This document shows, piece by piece, positions 13,556 to 25,745 of a stretch of DNA of 64,000 nucleotides. The translations under genes were made by a program, and so were the position numbers. Position 1 is the first letter of the stretch. The number at the start of each line of letters is the position of its first letter. The notes beneath the pieces were generated by a model. It was given only the letters and a program-made list of their open reading frames with translations, did no database searches and was not told where the DNA came from. Source of the stretch: Apostichopus japonicus. Its lineage: Eukaryota > Echinodermata > Holothuroidea > Aspidochirotida > Stichopodidae. The stretch covers positions 26,953,989 through 27,017,988 of the forward strand of contig NC_092572.1 in assembly GCF_037975245.1 (NCBI RefSeq), in the 5' to 3' direction.

Positions 13556-13936
13556 CAGTGGCGGAGCGTCCATACAGTCGGGGGGGGGGGCGAATGCCCC
13601 CCCTGACGGACTCAAATAGACTGCTGACGCCCTTTTCAGCTCTTTACCACTTTTACTTATTCGCGATTATTGACTTTTTTATTGAGCTCTCATCAACATT
13701 GACATTTGTCACATTCGTCGGTGTAATTTTGCGATGACACCTTATTATTCTTCGTTTATCTGCTAATTAGCCAGGCCCGGAAAGGGTCATTTCCGGCGAT
13801 CTAGGGAGTATCTTTACTCAAAAAATTTCTGTCCGCTACGCGCCAACCTGCGGTGGCGCTCCGCTTAGATAGTGTCGAAAGCGCCCCTACAGACCATTCT
13901 CGCCCTTCCTGACCAATACCCCTAGCTCCGCCACTG
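13556..13936. mobile_element. hAT-type MITE with CAGTGGCGGAGC ends
   Basis: A 381-bp element begins CAGTGGCGGAGCG and ends CTAGCTCCGCCACTG, giving terminal inverted repeats of about 12 bp. It is flanked by near-identical 8-bp sequences, CTTCCCCT at 13548-13555 and CTCCCCCT at 13937-13944 (7 of 8 match), the target-duplication length of hAT elements. It is far more GC-rich than its surroundings, has a run of ten G at about 13580, and has no transposase. Confidence 0.85.
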
Positions 13937-13944
13937 CTCCCCCT

Positions 13945-14806
13945 ATTTGTTGCTCTGCCTATGTGACATGGAAAAACATTTCATATATACATGATATAGT
14001 CTTGTGATTCATTCAACAGACATGCGACATGCACATGACGAGATTGCAAAAAGATACCTTGGTTGAACAGGCTGAACTAGCTCTACCAGCAAACCATACC
14101 AATTATTGTAAGTAGAGGCTGCTCTGGTGAGCCTAGTATAATGTCAGTGTGTTTGCACAATCAATCTGCAAAGAAGCAATACCTAACTTGTATTTTGGTA
14201 AGTCAAATGACACTAGAGAACAGTTTCCAGTAGCTTCAGTTATGTGTAGCTATACTTGATAACATATCCTGCACTTTGTAAATGTTTTGCATCACATTGA
14301 GAGGAGAAATATACGTCAGTAAATTAAGGCAGTTTAATTGTTGTGATTGAATCCAAAGTTAATTACCGAACCTAAATAATAATAAAATATAATTGCAATA
14401 GAGTAAACTAATGCTTTATTAGCAACTTCCATGAAGTAGTAATGTATGAATTTGATTGATTGATTCTTAGCATACTTCTGCAAGGAAATTTTCATATCAG
14501 TACCAGTATTTTAGAAATATCGATACTTTGATATTCATGTTTATAATATTAATGATTCACAATGATTATAATGACTTACATTGCTATGATATTGTATATT
14601 TGAAAATCACTAAAAACCTATCAAATCTGCAAGATGGTTTTAGGTAATCAAACAAATTCCAATGATTTGGCAGATGTTTCGATTGAACCTCCCTAACATA
14701 ATTTACAAATTGTATGGCATCGTAATATGGAGTAAAATATGTGTTTTGTTGTCATCATTGTTTATGCATCTTAATATCTGGTTGTAGTTCAAACTCTGAA
14801 ATGCAG
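13945..14806 (+). other. Intron sequence before exon C
   Basis: AT-rich intron sequence with no element recognised. Confidence 0.45.
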
Positions 14807-14938
14807 CATACTTTGTCTTTACCATCAGATCGTACTGTGTCAGTGGTTCCTTTTGTTAACAAGGTCTTTCATGTAGATGAAGATCTCATATTAACTGTAT
14901 GGATGTGTCCTATGGATGATAACAACTTGATCCTCAAG
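14807..14938 (+). CDS. ZU5-domain gene, exon C
   Basis: I chose the acceptor CTGAAATGCAG because it gives phase 0, matching the end of exon B. The alternative acceptor GGTTGTAG at 14781-14788 would need phase 2. The exon is 132 nt, 44 codons, ending at CTCAAG|GTAATT. It encodes HTLSLPSDRTVSVVPFVNKV and then a beta-like DLILTVWM segment. The pyrimidine tract before the chosen acceptor is weak, so the 5' edge is less certain than the 3' edge. Confidence 0.65.
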
Positions 14939-15599
14939 GTAATTAGGTTCTCACAACTGGCACTTAATTTGTAATTCAATTTGAAAGTAAAAAGGTAACA
15001 TGGGAAGTGTAGATGACAGCTTTAAAAGTGTCCTGAAGCAGCCTTTTTTGCTTCCAACACTTGCTAAAATCCATGGTTCATTTGAACACTCATTATTTGA
15101 ATGAACACTTTAGATGGAGTGAAAATGTAGGTTTAACCAATAATGTAGGGGTTGTCATTTGCAGTGTAAAGTTGACAACTATTTTGATAATTTCAAGGGT
15201 GTTCTAAAATAAAGGTTATTTCTGTGAATATTATTTACCAGTATTTTTACTTCAACTCTCTTGAACAGGATTTTACCTCGTGAGAAACAATTTTCACGTC
15301 AGTGCTATAGAAAATCAAGCTTAATTGATTTGAAAGTGTTTATTGAAAATAGAATATGAAAAATAATTAAGGTAATACTTTTAGTTCTTCTCTAAACAGT
15401 ACTAAACAAAGGTCACTTGACTAAAGGAAAATTTGCACTTTTTCTAGGGACACTTTATACTCCACCATGATATACACTCAGTTGTTATTACTGAGTTAAG
15501 AAGTTTGGTAAACAATTTCTATTTGAATGTAATTTTATGCCAGGCGACGTTAAAACGGAAAATCATTTCATAAATGACGTATATATGCTTGGTCTCCAC
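14939..15599 (+). other. Intron sequence between exon C and the LINE insertion
   Basis: AT-rich intron with no recognisable feature. Confidence 0.4.
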
Positions 15600-16612
15600 T
15601 TGCTTATAAGAATCCTACTGGCAATTTCATCCATCAAATTATCTGGAATAACCACAAAATTAAAGTAAACAATGATATTATTTTTTACAAAAATTGGTAC
15701 GAGAAAAATCTGATTCTTATTCATAATCTTTTAGATGCAGATAACCGGTTCTTAAGTTTTCTTGATTTTAATCAGAAATCCGATATAAATTGCCCTTTCA
15801 CATTTTACCGTGGCATTATAAATGCTATCCCAGGTCATTGGAGAAGGTCATTAGATGCCTGCAATGGTATCGAGGAAATTCCTTTGAAGATAATTCATAA
15901 CAAAGCATCACTATCTCGTTGCATTTATAAGCAGCTAATTCAGGGACCCGTAATTATTCCTAAGTGTATTGTTGAGTGGAATGTAAATTTTGATTATAGC
16001 TATCTACACTGGCGTGTTATCTTTCAAATTCGTCTCAAGTCGTTAAGGGAGACAAAATTACAATACTTTCAATTTTTTTTTCTTCATCATATACTTGGGA
16101 CAAACCATCTTCAGAGTTTGATGGGTTTAATTGACAATTCACGGTGTACTTTCTGTGGCCTCAAGGAGGAGACTATTGGACATTTGTTTTGGGAGTGTAA
16201 AATTATTTCTGATTTTGTTTTAGATGTTGAGCAACATATTTTTTATAGACAATTTATTTTTTCCAAGTCAGATATTTTTTGGCTATCAACTATTGTTGAA
16301 GCATCCGTTGAAATTATTATATAAAATACTTTAAATTCCAGAAGAAAGTAAATTTGAGCATTCACAACGTTAAAGAATTTTTGTATAAATTAAAATTTCT
16401 GTTACAAGTTAACAAAAATTTAGATCACGGTAAACATCGAGGACCTCTATCATATAATCTCCTAAGATACACTTTTAGTAATTGTGCTATGCTCTTTGAA
16501 TATTGAATATTTGTAATCAAACAGTTAATTAGTGTCATATATATGTTTTTTTTATAAGTTTGTTATTATGGCAAAAGATTTGACAATAAATGATGGCTAA
16601 AAATATATATAT
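15600..16612 (+). mobile_element. 5'-truncated L1/Tx1-like LINE, 3' end only
   Basis: An open frame runs from about 15612 to the TAA at 16322-16324, and the matching text continues in another frame after it (NLSIHNVKEFLYKLKFLLQ). The protein is the C-terminal tail of an L1/Tx1-type ORF2: NPTGNFIHQIIWNN, FYRGIINAIPGHWR, LHWRVIFQIRLKSLRETKLQ, then a zinc-knuckle-like CTFC...HLFWEC. Endonuclease and polymerase are absent, as expected after incomplete reverse transcription. A short (AT)n run near 16600-16612 marks the 3' end. It inserted in the same orientation as the host gene. Confidence 0.8.
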
Positions 16613-16948
16613 ATATAACTAAGTCTTGGAAGTCCAACGGTAAATTTAATTTATAATGCAGACAAGCAATGTTCTTGCTTTTATTGTTTATTATATTGAA
16701 GTGTATGTTAGGTTTTTATTTTGTATTGTTTGCATTCTACAGCTTGGTGAGTGTGAATGTTAATGAAGTTTCATTTCATGCTCTAAAGAAAACATTTCAA
16801 AGATTGTTTTGAATTTCATGTGAATTAATCTTGCAGTTGTTAAACCATTTGGAACGTGATTCTCCATAATTTTTTTATGCATATTTACTAAATGTGAATG
16901 TTTTTTGTTGATATCCATTGATGTTTGTTATTTCTTTGCTTTTTACAG

Positions 16949-17095
16949 GCTTTGAAGGAGGAGCAGAACATTCATTCTAAGAAAAAACTGGATACAGAAA
17001 ATTCATTCATTATTTGCAACTGGGAACAGCCAGTGATGGCAAATATTGAACTGTGCGATAACAACTGGAAGATTCGTAATCTTGAGAGCAAAAAA
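16949..17095 (+). CDS. ZU5-domain gene, exon D
   Basis: The exon follows TTTGCTTTTTACAG and ends at AGCAAAAAA|GTATGT: 147 nt, 49 codons, phase 0 to 0. It starts ALKEEQNIHSKKKLD and contains two Trp-centred strands, ICNWEQPVMANIEL and NNWKIRNLE. Its size and pattern recall the exon at 23359 (141 nt, with AEINKD...TSWIYH), which fits the idea of a repeated module whose exon structure is also repeated. Confidence 0.8.
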
Positions 17096-18146
17096 GTATG
17101 TGTATATTGTAACTTAAGAATGGTAGTTAAAATTAAGGGTCAAAAGATTTTTAATAGTAAACACATGCATGGGTGCAAGTTGCATATTGAAATAAAACTT
17201 CACTTGTCTTTAATTGACAAGTCATCATAAAATTCAAATGACATTCTATTTTCTTATAAATCATGTTTGCATTTGATGCATATTGCTTAAAATGTTGCTT
17301 TAATGTCACAATTATAACTTGTTTTAAAGTATTGGGAATTTTCAGAGCAACCTTTACACCTAACATACGTTTGCAGCATATATATTCTTCTAGTACAATT
17401 GACATATTTAGATTTATTATATCTTTTACAAAATATACCAAGCTTCACTGTCATATTATATATCATTGCTGGATGCCTCTTTCATTAAAGCATGCTTAGA
17501 AACTGTTCTTGACAGAGTGATTTGATATCATGGTTAAAACTTGAGTAACTAGGCCTTATTTTATCTAACACCACAGTTCATAGTCCTCTATATGGATTTA
17601 CCTATTTAACACTAGACTTTACATTATATTATCCTTTATGTAAGTAGATGCTTATATTTTATGTAATTTTAATTATGTAATTGTATTCAAGGTTAACCTG
17701 ATTAACTCACATAGCATTTCACTTTGCCTCATTAAAGCAGTTAAGATTTTTTCCTCACAAGAAATGGTAAAAGATTAGCTGATTCTTACAATTACTAGTA
17801 ATGAAAAGAGAACTTTTCCATATGCAACTGGTTTCATTAAAATTTCTATCGTCACCCAAAGGAAGGATTTGTAATAGTTTGCTGTAATCTGAACCAAAGA
17901 GTACGTGTTCTTACTTTCTAGTTCACTTGTATAAATACTTTATTTTTCTGAAAGGATACAATGAAGTACGTTTTGGTGGGAACAACTTTTTAATAATAGT
18001 GGATATTGAGAAATAGTGAAAAAGGGGATGTAAAGTGAAAATGCATAGGAATTCAATGACTGCTATAAGATGGTGTATGTATTACATAGTCACTTTTAAT
18101 TATTTACATGCTTTATGTCAAGCTCATGTTGTGTTTTCTTTGACAG
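17096..18146 (+). other. Intron between exons D and E
   Basis: A 1.05-kb AT-rich intron with no feature recognised, ending TTTTCTTTGACAG. Confidence 0.55.
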
Positions 18147-18293
18147 GAACTGGAAACCTTGAAGTTGAAGCGTGGACAGACCAAATGTCAGTTTGCATTG
18201 AATAAAATTGATCATACCCTAAACATAGGAGTCAAGATATCTCTATGGCAAGCAGAGGAAACTAATAAAATTGAGTTCCCAGAAGAAATCGAG
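18147..18293 (+). CDS. ZU5-domain gene, exon E (second Cys-x-Phe-x-Leu module)
   Basis: The exon follows TTCTTTGACAG and ends at ATCGAG|GTAGAG: 147 nt, 49 codons, phase 0 to 0. It encodes ELETLKLKRGQTKCQFALNK and then LNIGVKISLWQAEE. The TKCQFALNK motif parallels TKCSFRLKK of exon B, and the following LNIGVKISLW matches its LYITLTIH in hydrophobic alternation. It is probably the closing strands of a second beta-sandwich-like module immediately before the ZU5 domain. Confidence 0.8.
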
Positions 18294-19178
18294 GTAGAGT
18301 TTGTATTTTCAGGACTATTATAAATTTTCTGAACTAACATGTATCTCGAAAAGCTACATGATCTGAAGCAAGGTAAATGAATATGTGATGACAAAAACAC
18401 AAATTTTCTCTAAATATATTTGATGGCATAATTAAGCTGTTTAGAGTCTTGGAGCAAGTTGTAGCATTTAACCGATGAGAAATCCTTTAAGATAGCACAT
18501 CTCTGTTTTAAGAAAAAAAGCCTCACAAAACGTTTAACGTTTATCTCAAAATGAAGTTGGATTGGATTACAAAGAAGCTCTCTCTAGCCACTCTTTTGAA
18601 GACTTGACTTATATAGCTCTTATTCTCGTAGGAAATATCTTAACGTACCAATAGTTACATCATCATCTCCAATCTGCTCAAACTACACAGCATTCTCACT
18701 GATAGTGTTACTGATCCTTGAGCAAGTACTAGAGCAAAGCACTGCATGTTATACAATCTTGACATATACTTATTTATCTTATTCCTGATATATAATATTA
18801 CCAATGGCCAATTCAACCAGGAAGAGAAGATTCGGTACAATAGTTTGTGTTTCGCACAGTTGGTTTAATTAATTACCTTGTCGTTGTCATGAATTTGAGA
18901 CTTGTTAACAATGGCTAAGTATCACAATTGGTAATAAAGTGACAAGTTAAACTAAAATGGCTATCTTTATTTTCTATATTTGTGTATGTAATTCATTTGT
19001 GTGTTTCTAATTTTTGATGAAAATTCAGAAAAAAAGCTTGGTTTTTTTTCGTTTTGTGACATCGCAGATTATTCTTTAACATATGTTGTTTTTCTTCAAA
19101 TGAATTAAAGAAAATGAGCTGACTTATGTTTCCTGTGAATTCCTATTGTTAACCTATAATGGTCAATTTAAAATGTAG
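18294..19178 (+). other. Intron between exons E and F
   Basis: A 0.9-kb AT-rich intron with nothing recognised. Confidence 0.5.
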
Positions 19179-19287
19179 GTGGACAAGCTTCAAGTAGTGG
19201 ATAACCAACAGCATTCTGGTGAGATACAAGACCCGGCAACGCTTCGTCGTGATAGCCCACAATGTTCCCAGCCAAGAGTTGAAAAAG
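19179..19287 (+). CDS. ZU5-domain gene, exon F (linker)
   Basis: The exon follows AAAATGTAG and ends at GAAAAAG|GTAAAA: 109 nt, phase 0 to 1. It encodes a polar, probably flexible linker (VDKLQVVDNQQHSGEIQDPA..., then DSPQCSQPRVEK). The single leftover G joins AA of the next exon to make Glu. It links the N-terminal modules to the ZU5 domain. The acceptor has a poor pyrimidine tract. Confidence 0.65.
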
Positions 19288-19902
19288 GTAAAACATCTCT
19301 GGTATTATATTTCGTTGGCTTTTTTAAATTCCATTTATCATGCAAGGGAAGACATTTGATGGATTTCAAAGGAGTTGGATAGAAATGCAGACTCTGGAGA
19401 ATCTTAGAAAGCAGAATTCATGTCACTAATGAGAAGAGAACAACAAGATGCAATATTTCAGCAAACAAACAAGAAAAATGCAGAAGAGAATGCATCCACA
19501 TGGAGAAAAATAACTTTAAATGCTCTATGTTAACATCACATAACAAAGTTTTTCAATAATTAACTCAAATGGTATGAACATTGATTTGAGTATATTTCGT
19601 AGATCATAGTAAATACATGTCTTCGATAATCTTAGGTAGCTAACAGAGGGTGCAGGCAAACTTAACTTGAAAGTAGAATATCAATACTTTTTATGGATAA
19701 GCTTCATCAATGCTAACATCTCCAATGAATGATTATGCAGCAGACTGTGAAACTAATATTAGTAGCCTAGTGTTTGACATGTAATTTTCATATAATATTT
19801 AATTGGAAATTTCTAAATGCTGTCTGTTCGCTTGATATCGTGCGTATTTTTGTATTTCCTGCCATTAAATATATATCATTATCATTCACATAATATGCAC
19901 AG
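19288..19902 (+). other. Intron between exons F and G
   Basis: A 0.6-kb AT-rich intron with no element recognised. Confidence 0.5.
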
Positions 19903-20187
19903 AACTGAACGAGGAAGGAGGAGTCCTAGAGTTGAAAAAACATGGTGTCCGTTTGGAAGTACCCTGTGGTGCTCTAAGAAAGAAGTGCAAAATTCAGATG
20001 ACAGTTATTCTACCCAGTGAAATTCAAATGGATCACTCATTGGATAGCAACTCGTCAATGGTAATTGAACTTCTACCTAGTAATCTACAATTACTGAAGC
20101 CAGCAGCTTTGACATATCCTCATTGTTTGGTTCTCAAGAAAGGATCTGAAAGGAAAGCAACGATACAGAGCAGTGATCACGCAGCAG
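19903..20187 (+). CDS. ZU5-domain gene, exon G (ZU5 domain, N-terminal part)
   Basis: The exon follows AATATGCACAG and ends at GCAGCAG|GTAATG: 285 nt, phase 1 to 1. The translation starts ELNEEGGVLELKKHGVRLEV and continues PCGALRKKCKIQMTVI, the hallmark ZU5 opening (GG-x-L-x-L-x(3)-GV-x-L-x-(I/V)-P-x-GA). Further on LLKPAALTYPHCLVL matches the ZU5 core in which P-x-x-L-T-(L/Y)-PHC precedes a variable loop. ZU5 domains occur in ankyrins, ZO-1, UNC5 and PIDD and act in protein-protein contacts. No ankyrin repeats, PDZ, LRR or death domain were found in this window, so which class this belongs to is open. Confidence 0.85.
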
Positions 20188-22361
20188 GTAATGTTGATCA
20201 AGCAGCCTACAAATCAAATTGTCTTATTCTGTTCTTAATTCCCTGTTAAAGCAAACACAATCGTTCTAACACTTAATCAGTTGTTCAAAAAATTATGTGA
20301 GATAAGATGATAAGGCTAATGGCTTGTGAATATGATACCTCAAATGTGCAAGTATGCAACTTCGTAGCTTGGCAAAGCATAGCAAAACACTTTTCAAATA
20401 AACATTTTTTCGTTCTTTTAAAGGAGCTACAACTTCTCCACAAATGAACTAAAATTTCCAATCCTACCGATGATTGTTTGAAAATTAATCAAATCATAAA
20501 TATCAACGGCAAGCTGTATAGGTTAGGAACAAGAGAGTTTTAAAAATAGTCAATGATGCTTATCCAGATTCCAAAACGTTATGCACCTTTATGTGAAAAC
20601 CTCATTCATCGTTCTTTATATTGTAAAATAACCCATTGCAAGTTCGTAATATTTTGTAATCTGGCAGCAACACTTTCTGTATGAATATTTTCCTCTTCAA
20701 TGTAAATTATATATTGTGTGCCGCCTTAATACCCTTTTAAAAGTAGATTTAGTCAATGGGTCAAAGCTATATATTAATAGAATAATCACAAAAATATTGG
20801 TAAGATGAACACTTCACTTTGTTGTCATTTACTGTAGGTGTAGTTCAGCAGAGACTGGTAAAAGCCTGAAAACCATGTAAACATGACAAGTGATACCTGC
20901 ATGAATATTACACTATGAGTTATTTCTCATGCTGAGTTTAAATAAACATTTTGTAGTTTTTTATAGAGATCAAAGGTCAGTTCATCTCAACAGAGACCAA
21001 ACAGTGTAGACTATGTCTAAATCTTCAAATATCAGATTTCTAAGTGATTAAACTAGAATTATGCCTTTAACACTTAACTGCTCCATTTTTGATTAATGTT
21101 ACACTGGATTGCAGAGTTTTTGAAAATACAGTATTAATTATAGCAACATGACTAAGTTTATTTTAAGTCTCATGGGTCATATATCATGAAATTGCATTGA
21201 AAAGCTGAAATAATTAATTTAATTAGTCGTTAAAGTTTTTGTTCTCTCTGCTATTAATATTGACTCGAAATCGTCCACCCCTGATTGGCAGCAAATGATA
21301 AATCATTTTGTTTTTGTATTGAAGTAGTATATACAGTATGGCGGTGGCCATTAACCGTTCATTCCTAAATCAACTTACCATTCTATGATTAGACTTAACA
21401 TTTATATGATGAAAATTAGTACACTCTTAGGTACTTTGCGTTATAAATTCACAAACCTTTCAGAGTTGTTTTAATTAATTGCCAAAACTATGCAATGGTT
21501 AATGAAGGCTTCTGATAATGGTTTGTGTATCATACTTATACATATTACCATTTAATACTTCTTAGATAACTAGATGAGTGCATTGCATATGTCACTTTTC
21601 AATTGTAGACCATTTACAGTCTATCATTTTGTATGGTTAGCAGGAAACATCTGTAAACTAGTGACCTGTGACCGTCACAACGGTTCTTCCAAGGCAAGTG
21701 ACATGATACTTGTTGCTCGTTATCCTCCAGTAGCTACATAGGAATAAGGTTTGGTAGAATAGGAAAGTGCTTGGTGCAATTATTAAATGTAAATCATTTT
21801 AAAGTTGAGGGTCCCTCAGAGAACCCTGCCCACCAATGTAGATCTCAAAACCTTCTGGAAATTCACACATGGATACATGTGGTCCCTTAGTTTGTTATGC
21901 TTCAACCTTTCAACTTAACTAATATGTACTACCCCAAAATGGGTTTTGTTCAGTGTACTGATGCCTCTACATGTTTCACCTGTGTAATATTTGGACTGTA
22001 CATAGTGAATGCTATGATCACTCTGTTTATGATTTCTCCTACCGTTCATTTTGTTGACTACAAATCAGAACAGAGAGCAACAATTAAAGCTCAGAAGGTG
22101 ATGGAGTGATCGCACATGCTTAGGCTTGTTTTGTATGCAAAGTCATTACCATATATATACTAAATATTCTATGATTTTGGAGGAGTTTTGGTGTGATAAA
22201 GTTCACATTGTAGAGCTTTGTGAATCAAAGTTAAATTACAAGAAATATTCGTACATTTTACTACCAGCTATTTGCTTAAATACACATAGACAATGCCAGT
22301 TCTTATTACTTTTCTTGATTCTTTCTGGTTTGTCCTTATTAAATTTTGTTTTGTTTGGTAG
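20188..22361 (+). other. Intron between exons G and H
   Basis: A 2.2-kb AT-rich intron. It contains a diverged copy of the AGGTCA-rich dispersed repeat at about 20836-21030 and otherwise nothing recognised. Confidence 0.5.
20836..21030. repeat. AGGTCA-rich dispersed repeat, copy 2
   Basis: Contains CTGAAAACCATGTAAACATGAC and, about 80 bp on, GAGATCAAAGGTCAGTTCA, matching words of the copy near 9783. It is intronic, with approximate limits. Confidence 0.45.
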
Positions 22362-22582
22362 GTTGTCAACAAGTCTGGATGGATATTGATGCTCAATATC
22401 AAGTCATAGAAAATAAAATCACAATAATGCTTACAAGTTTCAGCTGGAAGAGATTTATTGTTGGTGATGAAATAGTTGTTGGAAAGAATATCCAGTGGTT
22501 TGCAGCTAAAAAGCTGTCTTTTACAGACACCAACACACATCTTGAAATTGGGTATTTTTGGGATTTACCAGGTTTGGAGGAG
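22362..22582 (+). CDS. ZU5-domain gene, exon H (end of ZU5 and following strands)
   Basis: The exon follows TTTTGTTTGGTAG and ends at TTGGAGGAG|GTGAGT: 221 nt, phase 1 to 0. The split codon gives Gly, then CQQVWMDIDAQYQVIENKIT, and KITIMLTSFSWKRFIVGDEI is the predicted last strand pair of ZU5. The second half (KNIQWFAAKKLSF, HLEIGYFWDLPGLEE) starts a new beta-rich region in the position where UNC5 and ankyrin have their UPA domain. I cannot confirm UPA identity from sequence alone. Confidence 0.8.
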
Positions 22583-23358
22583 GTGAGTTATACAAAAGTT
22601 GTGTACTGTAGGTAAAGCTGTATTGGCCAATATAAATCCTTTTTTGGCTCTAATATGTTTGAAACAACCAGCATACAACCATAATGTGGTACTGTTACCC
22701 CACAGTTTGACCCCTTACACATTTAGAGAACAAAAATCCATATAATAGCTTAACAGAACTTGAAGATCATATCATGCCTCTCTTAAGAAAAAGGTTATTT
22801 CAAAATCACCAGTGAAATTCATGTTCAAGCGAATTTCCCAACCTGTCTGTTTCAAAGCTGTATATTAGCCATATGTTGAGTATAACATTTCAATCAGCTA
22901 CTATAGTGGCTTTCACTGCATATATGTAATATGTATTGCAGATGAATTTCCAACATCTTTTGATCTCTTTCAAATAATGCTTTGGCAGCAGCCAAGTAAG
23001 CCTCTCAAATTAATGTGATAATCGTTAATAATTAATCAAATGACACCATAAATCACTAATTGCCCCGTACAAGAAAATATACAAACACATACGAGACTTA
23101 CATCTATGTCATTAATTGCTTCACTGGCAACTGATCCCATGACTGTATATTGATCTCTTGCTAATTCAACAGGTGCTTAATGTAGATTAAAATGGTTTCT
23201 TCACCTTAAAATCTGCAGCAAACTATCCGGTCATGCAATACATTGTTTGTAAATATTAATTGTGAAATATAGTGTCATTTAATGAAAGCATATTTTTTAT
23301 TTACATCAGTTGCTTTTCTGACCTCTATTTTGTTGCTTTGTCTGTTTGTGCATGAAAG
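22583..23358 (+). other. Intron between exons H and I
   Basis: A 0.8-kb AT-rich intron with nothing recognised. Confidence 0.5.
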
Positions 23359-23499
23359 GATCTCATGTCAGAAAGAAACCATGCAGTTTTGTTGCATCGA
23401 ATGCCTGCAGTATTTTATAAAGAAGGAAGACATCCTTTGGTTGCTGAGATAAACAAAGACAAATCAACAAGTTGGATTTATCATGGTCAAAACCGTAAG
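23359..23499 (+). CDS. ZU5-domain gene, exon I
   Basis: The exon follows TGCATGAAAG and ends at CGTAAG|GTATGT: 141 nt, 47 codons, phase 0 to 0. It encodes DLMSERNHAVLLHRMPAVFY, then HPLVAEINKDKSTSWIYHGQ. Position in the gene, length and the Trp-containing second half resemble exon D. The acceptor tract is purine-containing and weak, but phase and composition are good. Confidence 0.75.
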
Positions 23500-25595
23500 G
23501 TATGTTGGCAACATGCAGATAAAAGAGTGATATTGCTACTCCATTTGAGTGACCAAAATTAAGGGAACTATTAGCATATGGGAGTAAGTAGTTGTTTGTT
23601 TACATAAAATTGGGTGTGAATTACTTTTGAATTGTTATTGGGTAAGAATAACTACTTCTGAACTTTCAAAATACTTTTCGTGATCAAATCTTGCAATTTG
23701 TGTGAGAGAAAGTGATGTACTTTGTGAGGTATTAACTACCATTGCCAACAGTTTAGCAAAGCTGCATATTTCAATTACAAAAGAGGAAGCACCCACAAAA
23801 TGTTCAAATATTTCTCAATAGACTGTCAGTCTAAAGCATGTTGCCCCGGAAAATGTTACCAGTATGAACACGATTGAGACGTCACAGATTTACTTTGCAC
23901 ATATATATATATCCAACCTTTGTCGACCATGTACTTTATAGAGACACTTTAGCAAATGCCTGTTTGTCAAACATATAGGTGAAAGCAAACCACACAAAAA
24001 AAATGTTGCCTTTCCAATTTTCTTATGCTGATTAAACCGTTTTTTTGCAAAAAAAGTACTCTTTATGCCAAGAATTGACTTATTCACAGGCTAGCAGTAA
24101 ATAAATTAAAGTAAAGGTGAGTGAGCCTCTCAATGCTATTGATTTTTGTTTGGCTTGTGGTACAGATAGTTATCTTCATTCAGTTAATTTTTACTTAGCT
24201 CGATTTCTCTTACACTACATTGTCAGTCACAACACAACAAATTTACATTTGTGGGTAAATGTTCTGAAATGTTTTTATACATATAATTGCTATAGAATTT
24301 TAGGAAGCTTGAGCCAGTGATTGATGCACTAGATAACATTTGGGCTTTCTGGACAATGTGAATCTGTGAATTAACAACCGTTTCTGTGCTGCTAAAAATT
24401 GTGGGCGCTTGTGGTAAGCTTCAAATGTTATTATCTCCCTACGTCAAAATCAGGCTTTACTTGTCGATGCTTTCGTGGTGTGTTGTTTGGTGTTTTTATC
24501 AATCATTAGTATAAAACAAATTTGGACAATTCTTTTAATGTTTACAACCATTCTAGTATTGAAGTATATTTGGAAAGCTTAGTGCGATGTGTTAATTAAC
24601 AGTGTTGTCTAATAAGAAACAGAGTGAGATCTAATCAGACCATCCCAAGTTGTAATTGTTCCTCAAACTAAATAAAATTTGGAAGTTTATGGTCTTGAAA
24701 AATTTTGCGGTGATAGTAGGAAATGGGAATATTAAGAACAGGAACGTTAAGCACCGTGAATTAAACTGTGTCTGTATGTTTGCAGGGTTATGGTCGCATC
24801 TTTTGTCTTTAACATAGTGTTAAACTGTTCCCAAGTTAAAAAGCTTTTGTGCAAGAAACCAGCTTTGATCCTAATTTTAGCATTCACTCCGATTGTTAAT
24901 TGGAATGAGTTAAATGCTGCAAACCAGATCAATCCATCACATTTTTGTCTTTTAACCTTACCAATGAGGTTGTGCGTCATCAACATTTCTGTGACGGCAT
25001 TATGATGTTAGCATAGATGTAAAATGTTTAACTCTGTAGGGAATTTGGTATGCAACTGGATTATTACTGATTTTGCTGTCCTGATACTATTATTTTCTTT
25101 GAACATACAGATGCCTTTATATGGAGCGGCTGTATACAACTTTTTTTCTCATTAGGATCCAGATTTTAAATGTATGTTCTAGGAAAATATATATGTATGT
25201 GATGCCCACACTTCTAACTCCAAAGGTACATGTTGGTTGAAGTTAGATCATATTGCAATATGTGGAGGTCAAAGGTTAAAGGCCTCATGAACATGATAAC
25301 TCAAAGGTACTGTACATATTGTTTGAAGTTCATACTTCTTTATCACTTTTATCAATACAAGATCCGTATCGAAGTTGGTTGAGGTCACATATCATAGGAG
25401 GTCATGCATCAAAGAACAAAGAGAGTCAATGGTGTTGTATCCTGAGCTATCTCTTTACATAACTGAGGGTGGACACATGTAATGTTTTCTTCAGAGATTA
25501 ATTATTTTCATACTGTCCTTATATTTAATGCATAGGACTATACAGAGCTGTTAACAGATGGGTATAACAACTGTCCAGTTTTGTTTTATTCCTAG
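23500..25595 (+). other. Intron between exons I and J
   Basis: A 2.1-kb AT-rich intron holding a copy of the AGGTCA-rich repeat near 25225-25420. No exon is supported. Confidence 0.5.
25225..25420. repeat. AGGTCA-rich dispersed repeat, copy 3
   Basis: Contains GTGGAGGTCAAAGGTTAAAG, then CATGAACATGATAACTCAAAGG and TTGAGGTCACATATCA. These spaced AGGTCA-like words also occur in the copies near 9783 and 34025. Confidence 0.55.
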
Positions 25596-25745
25596 GAGAT
25601 ACCGTTTGAGCATGTTGCTACAAATCAGTGGGGTTTCTGCTCTTTTGAACTTGAGAGAAAAGACTCCAATGTGACAGGAGATATCACGTCTTTCTTCAAA
25701 GTTGGGCAAGACCAACAACTCGTGGATTTCATTGTGCCTATGAAG
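25596..25745 (+). CDS. ZU5-domain gene, exon J (third Cys-x-Phe-x-Leu module)
   Basis: The exon follows TGTTTTATTCCTAG and ends at ATGAAG|GTTTGA: 150 nt, 50 codons, phase 0 to 0. It encodes EIPFEHVATNQWGFCSFELE, then VTGDITSFFKVGQDQQLVDF. The GFCSFELER motif is the third copy of the pattern seen in exons B and E. The segment ITSFFKVGQ resembles VREFFKGNR in the candidate terminal exon at 33119. Confidence 0.8.

Noticed and set aside
16600-16612. (AT)n run as an independent microsatellite
   Set aside because: It is best explained as the 3' tail of the LINE that ends there.
22268-22615. Open frames extending beyond the borders of the exon at 22362-22582
   Set aside because: The upstream part is the intron's pyrimidine tract and the downstream part follows a good donor; the minus-strand frame is antisense.
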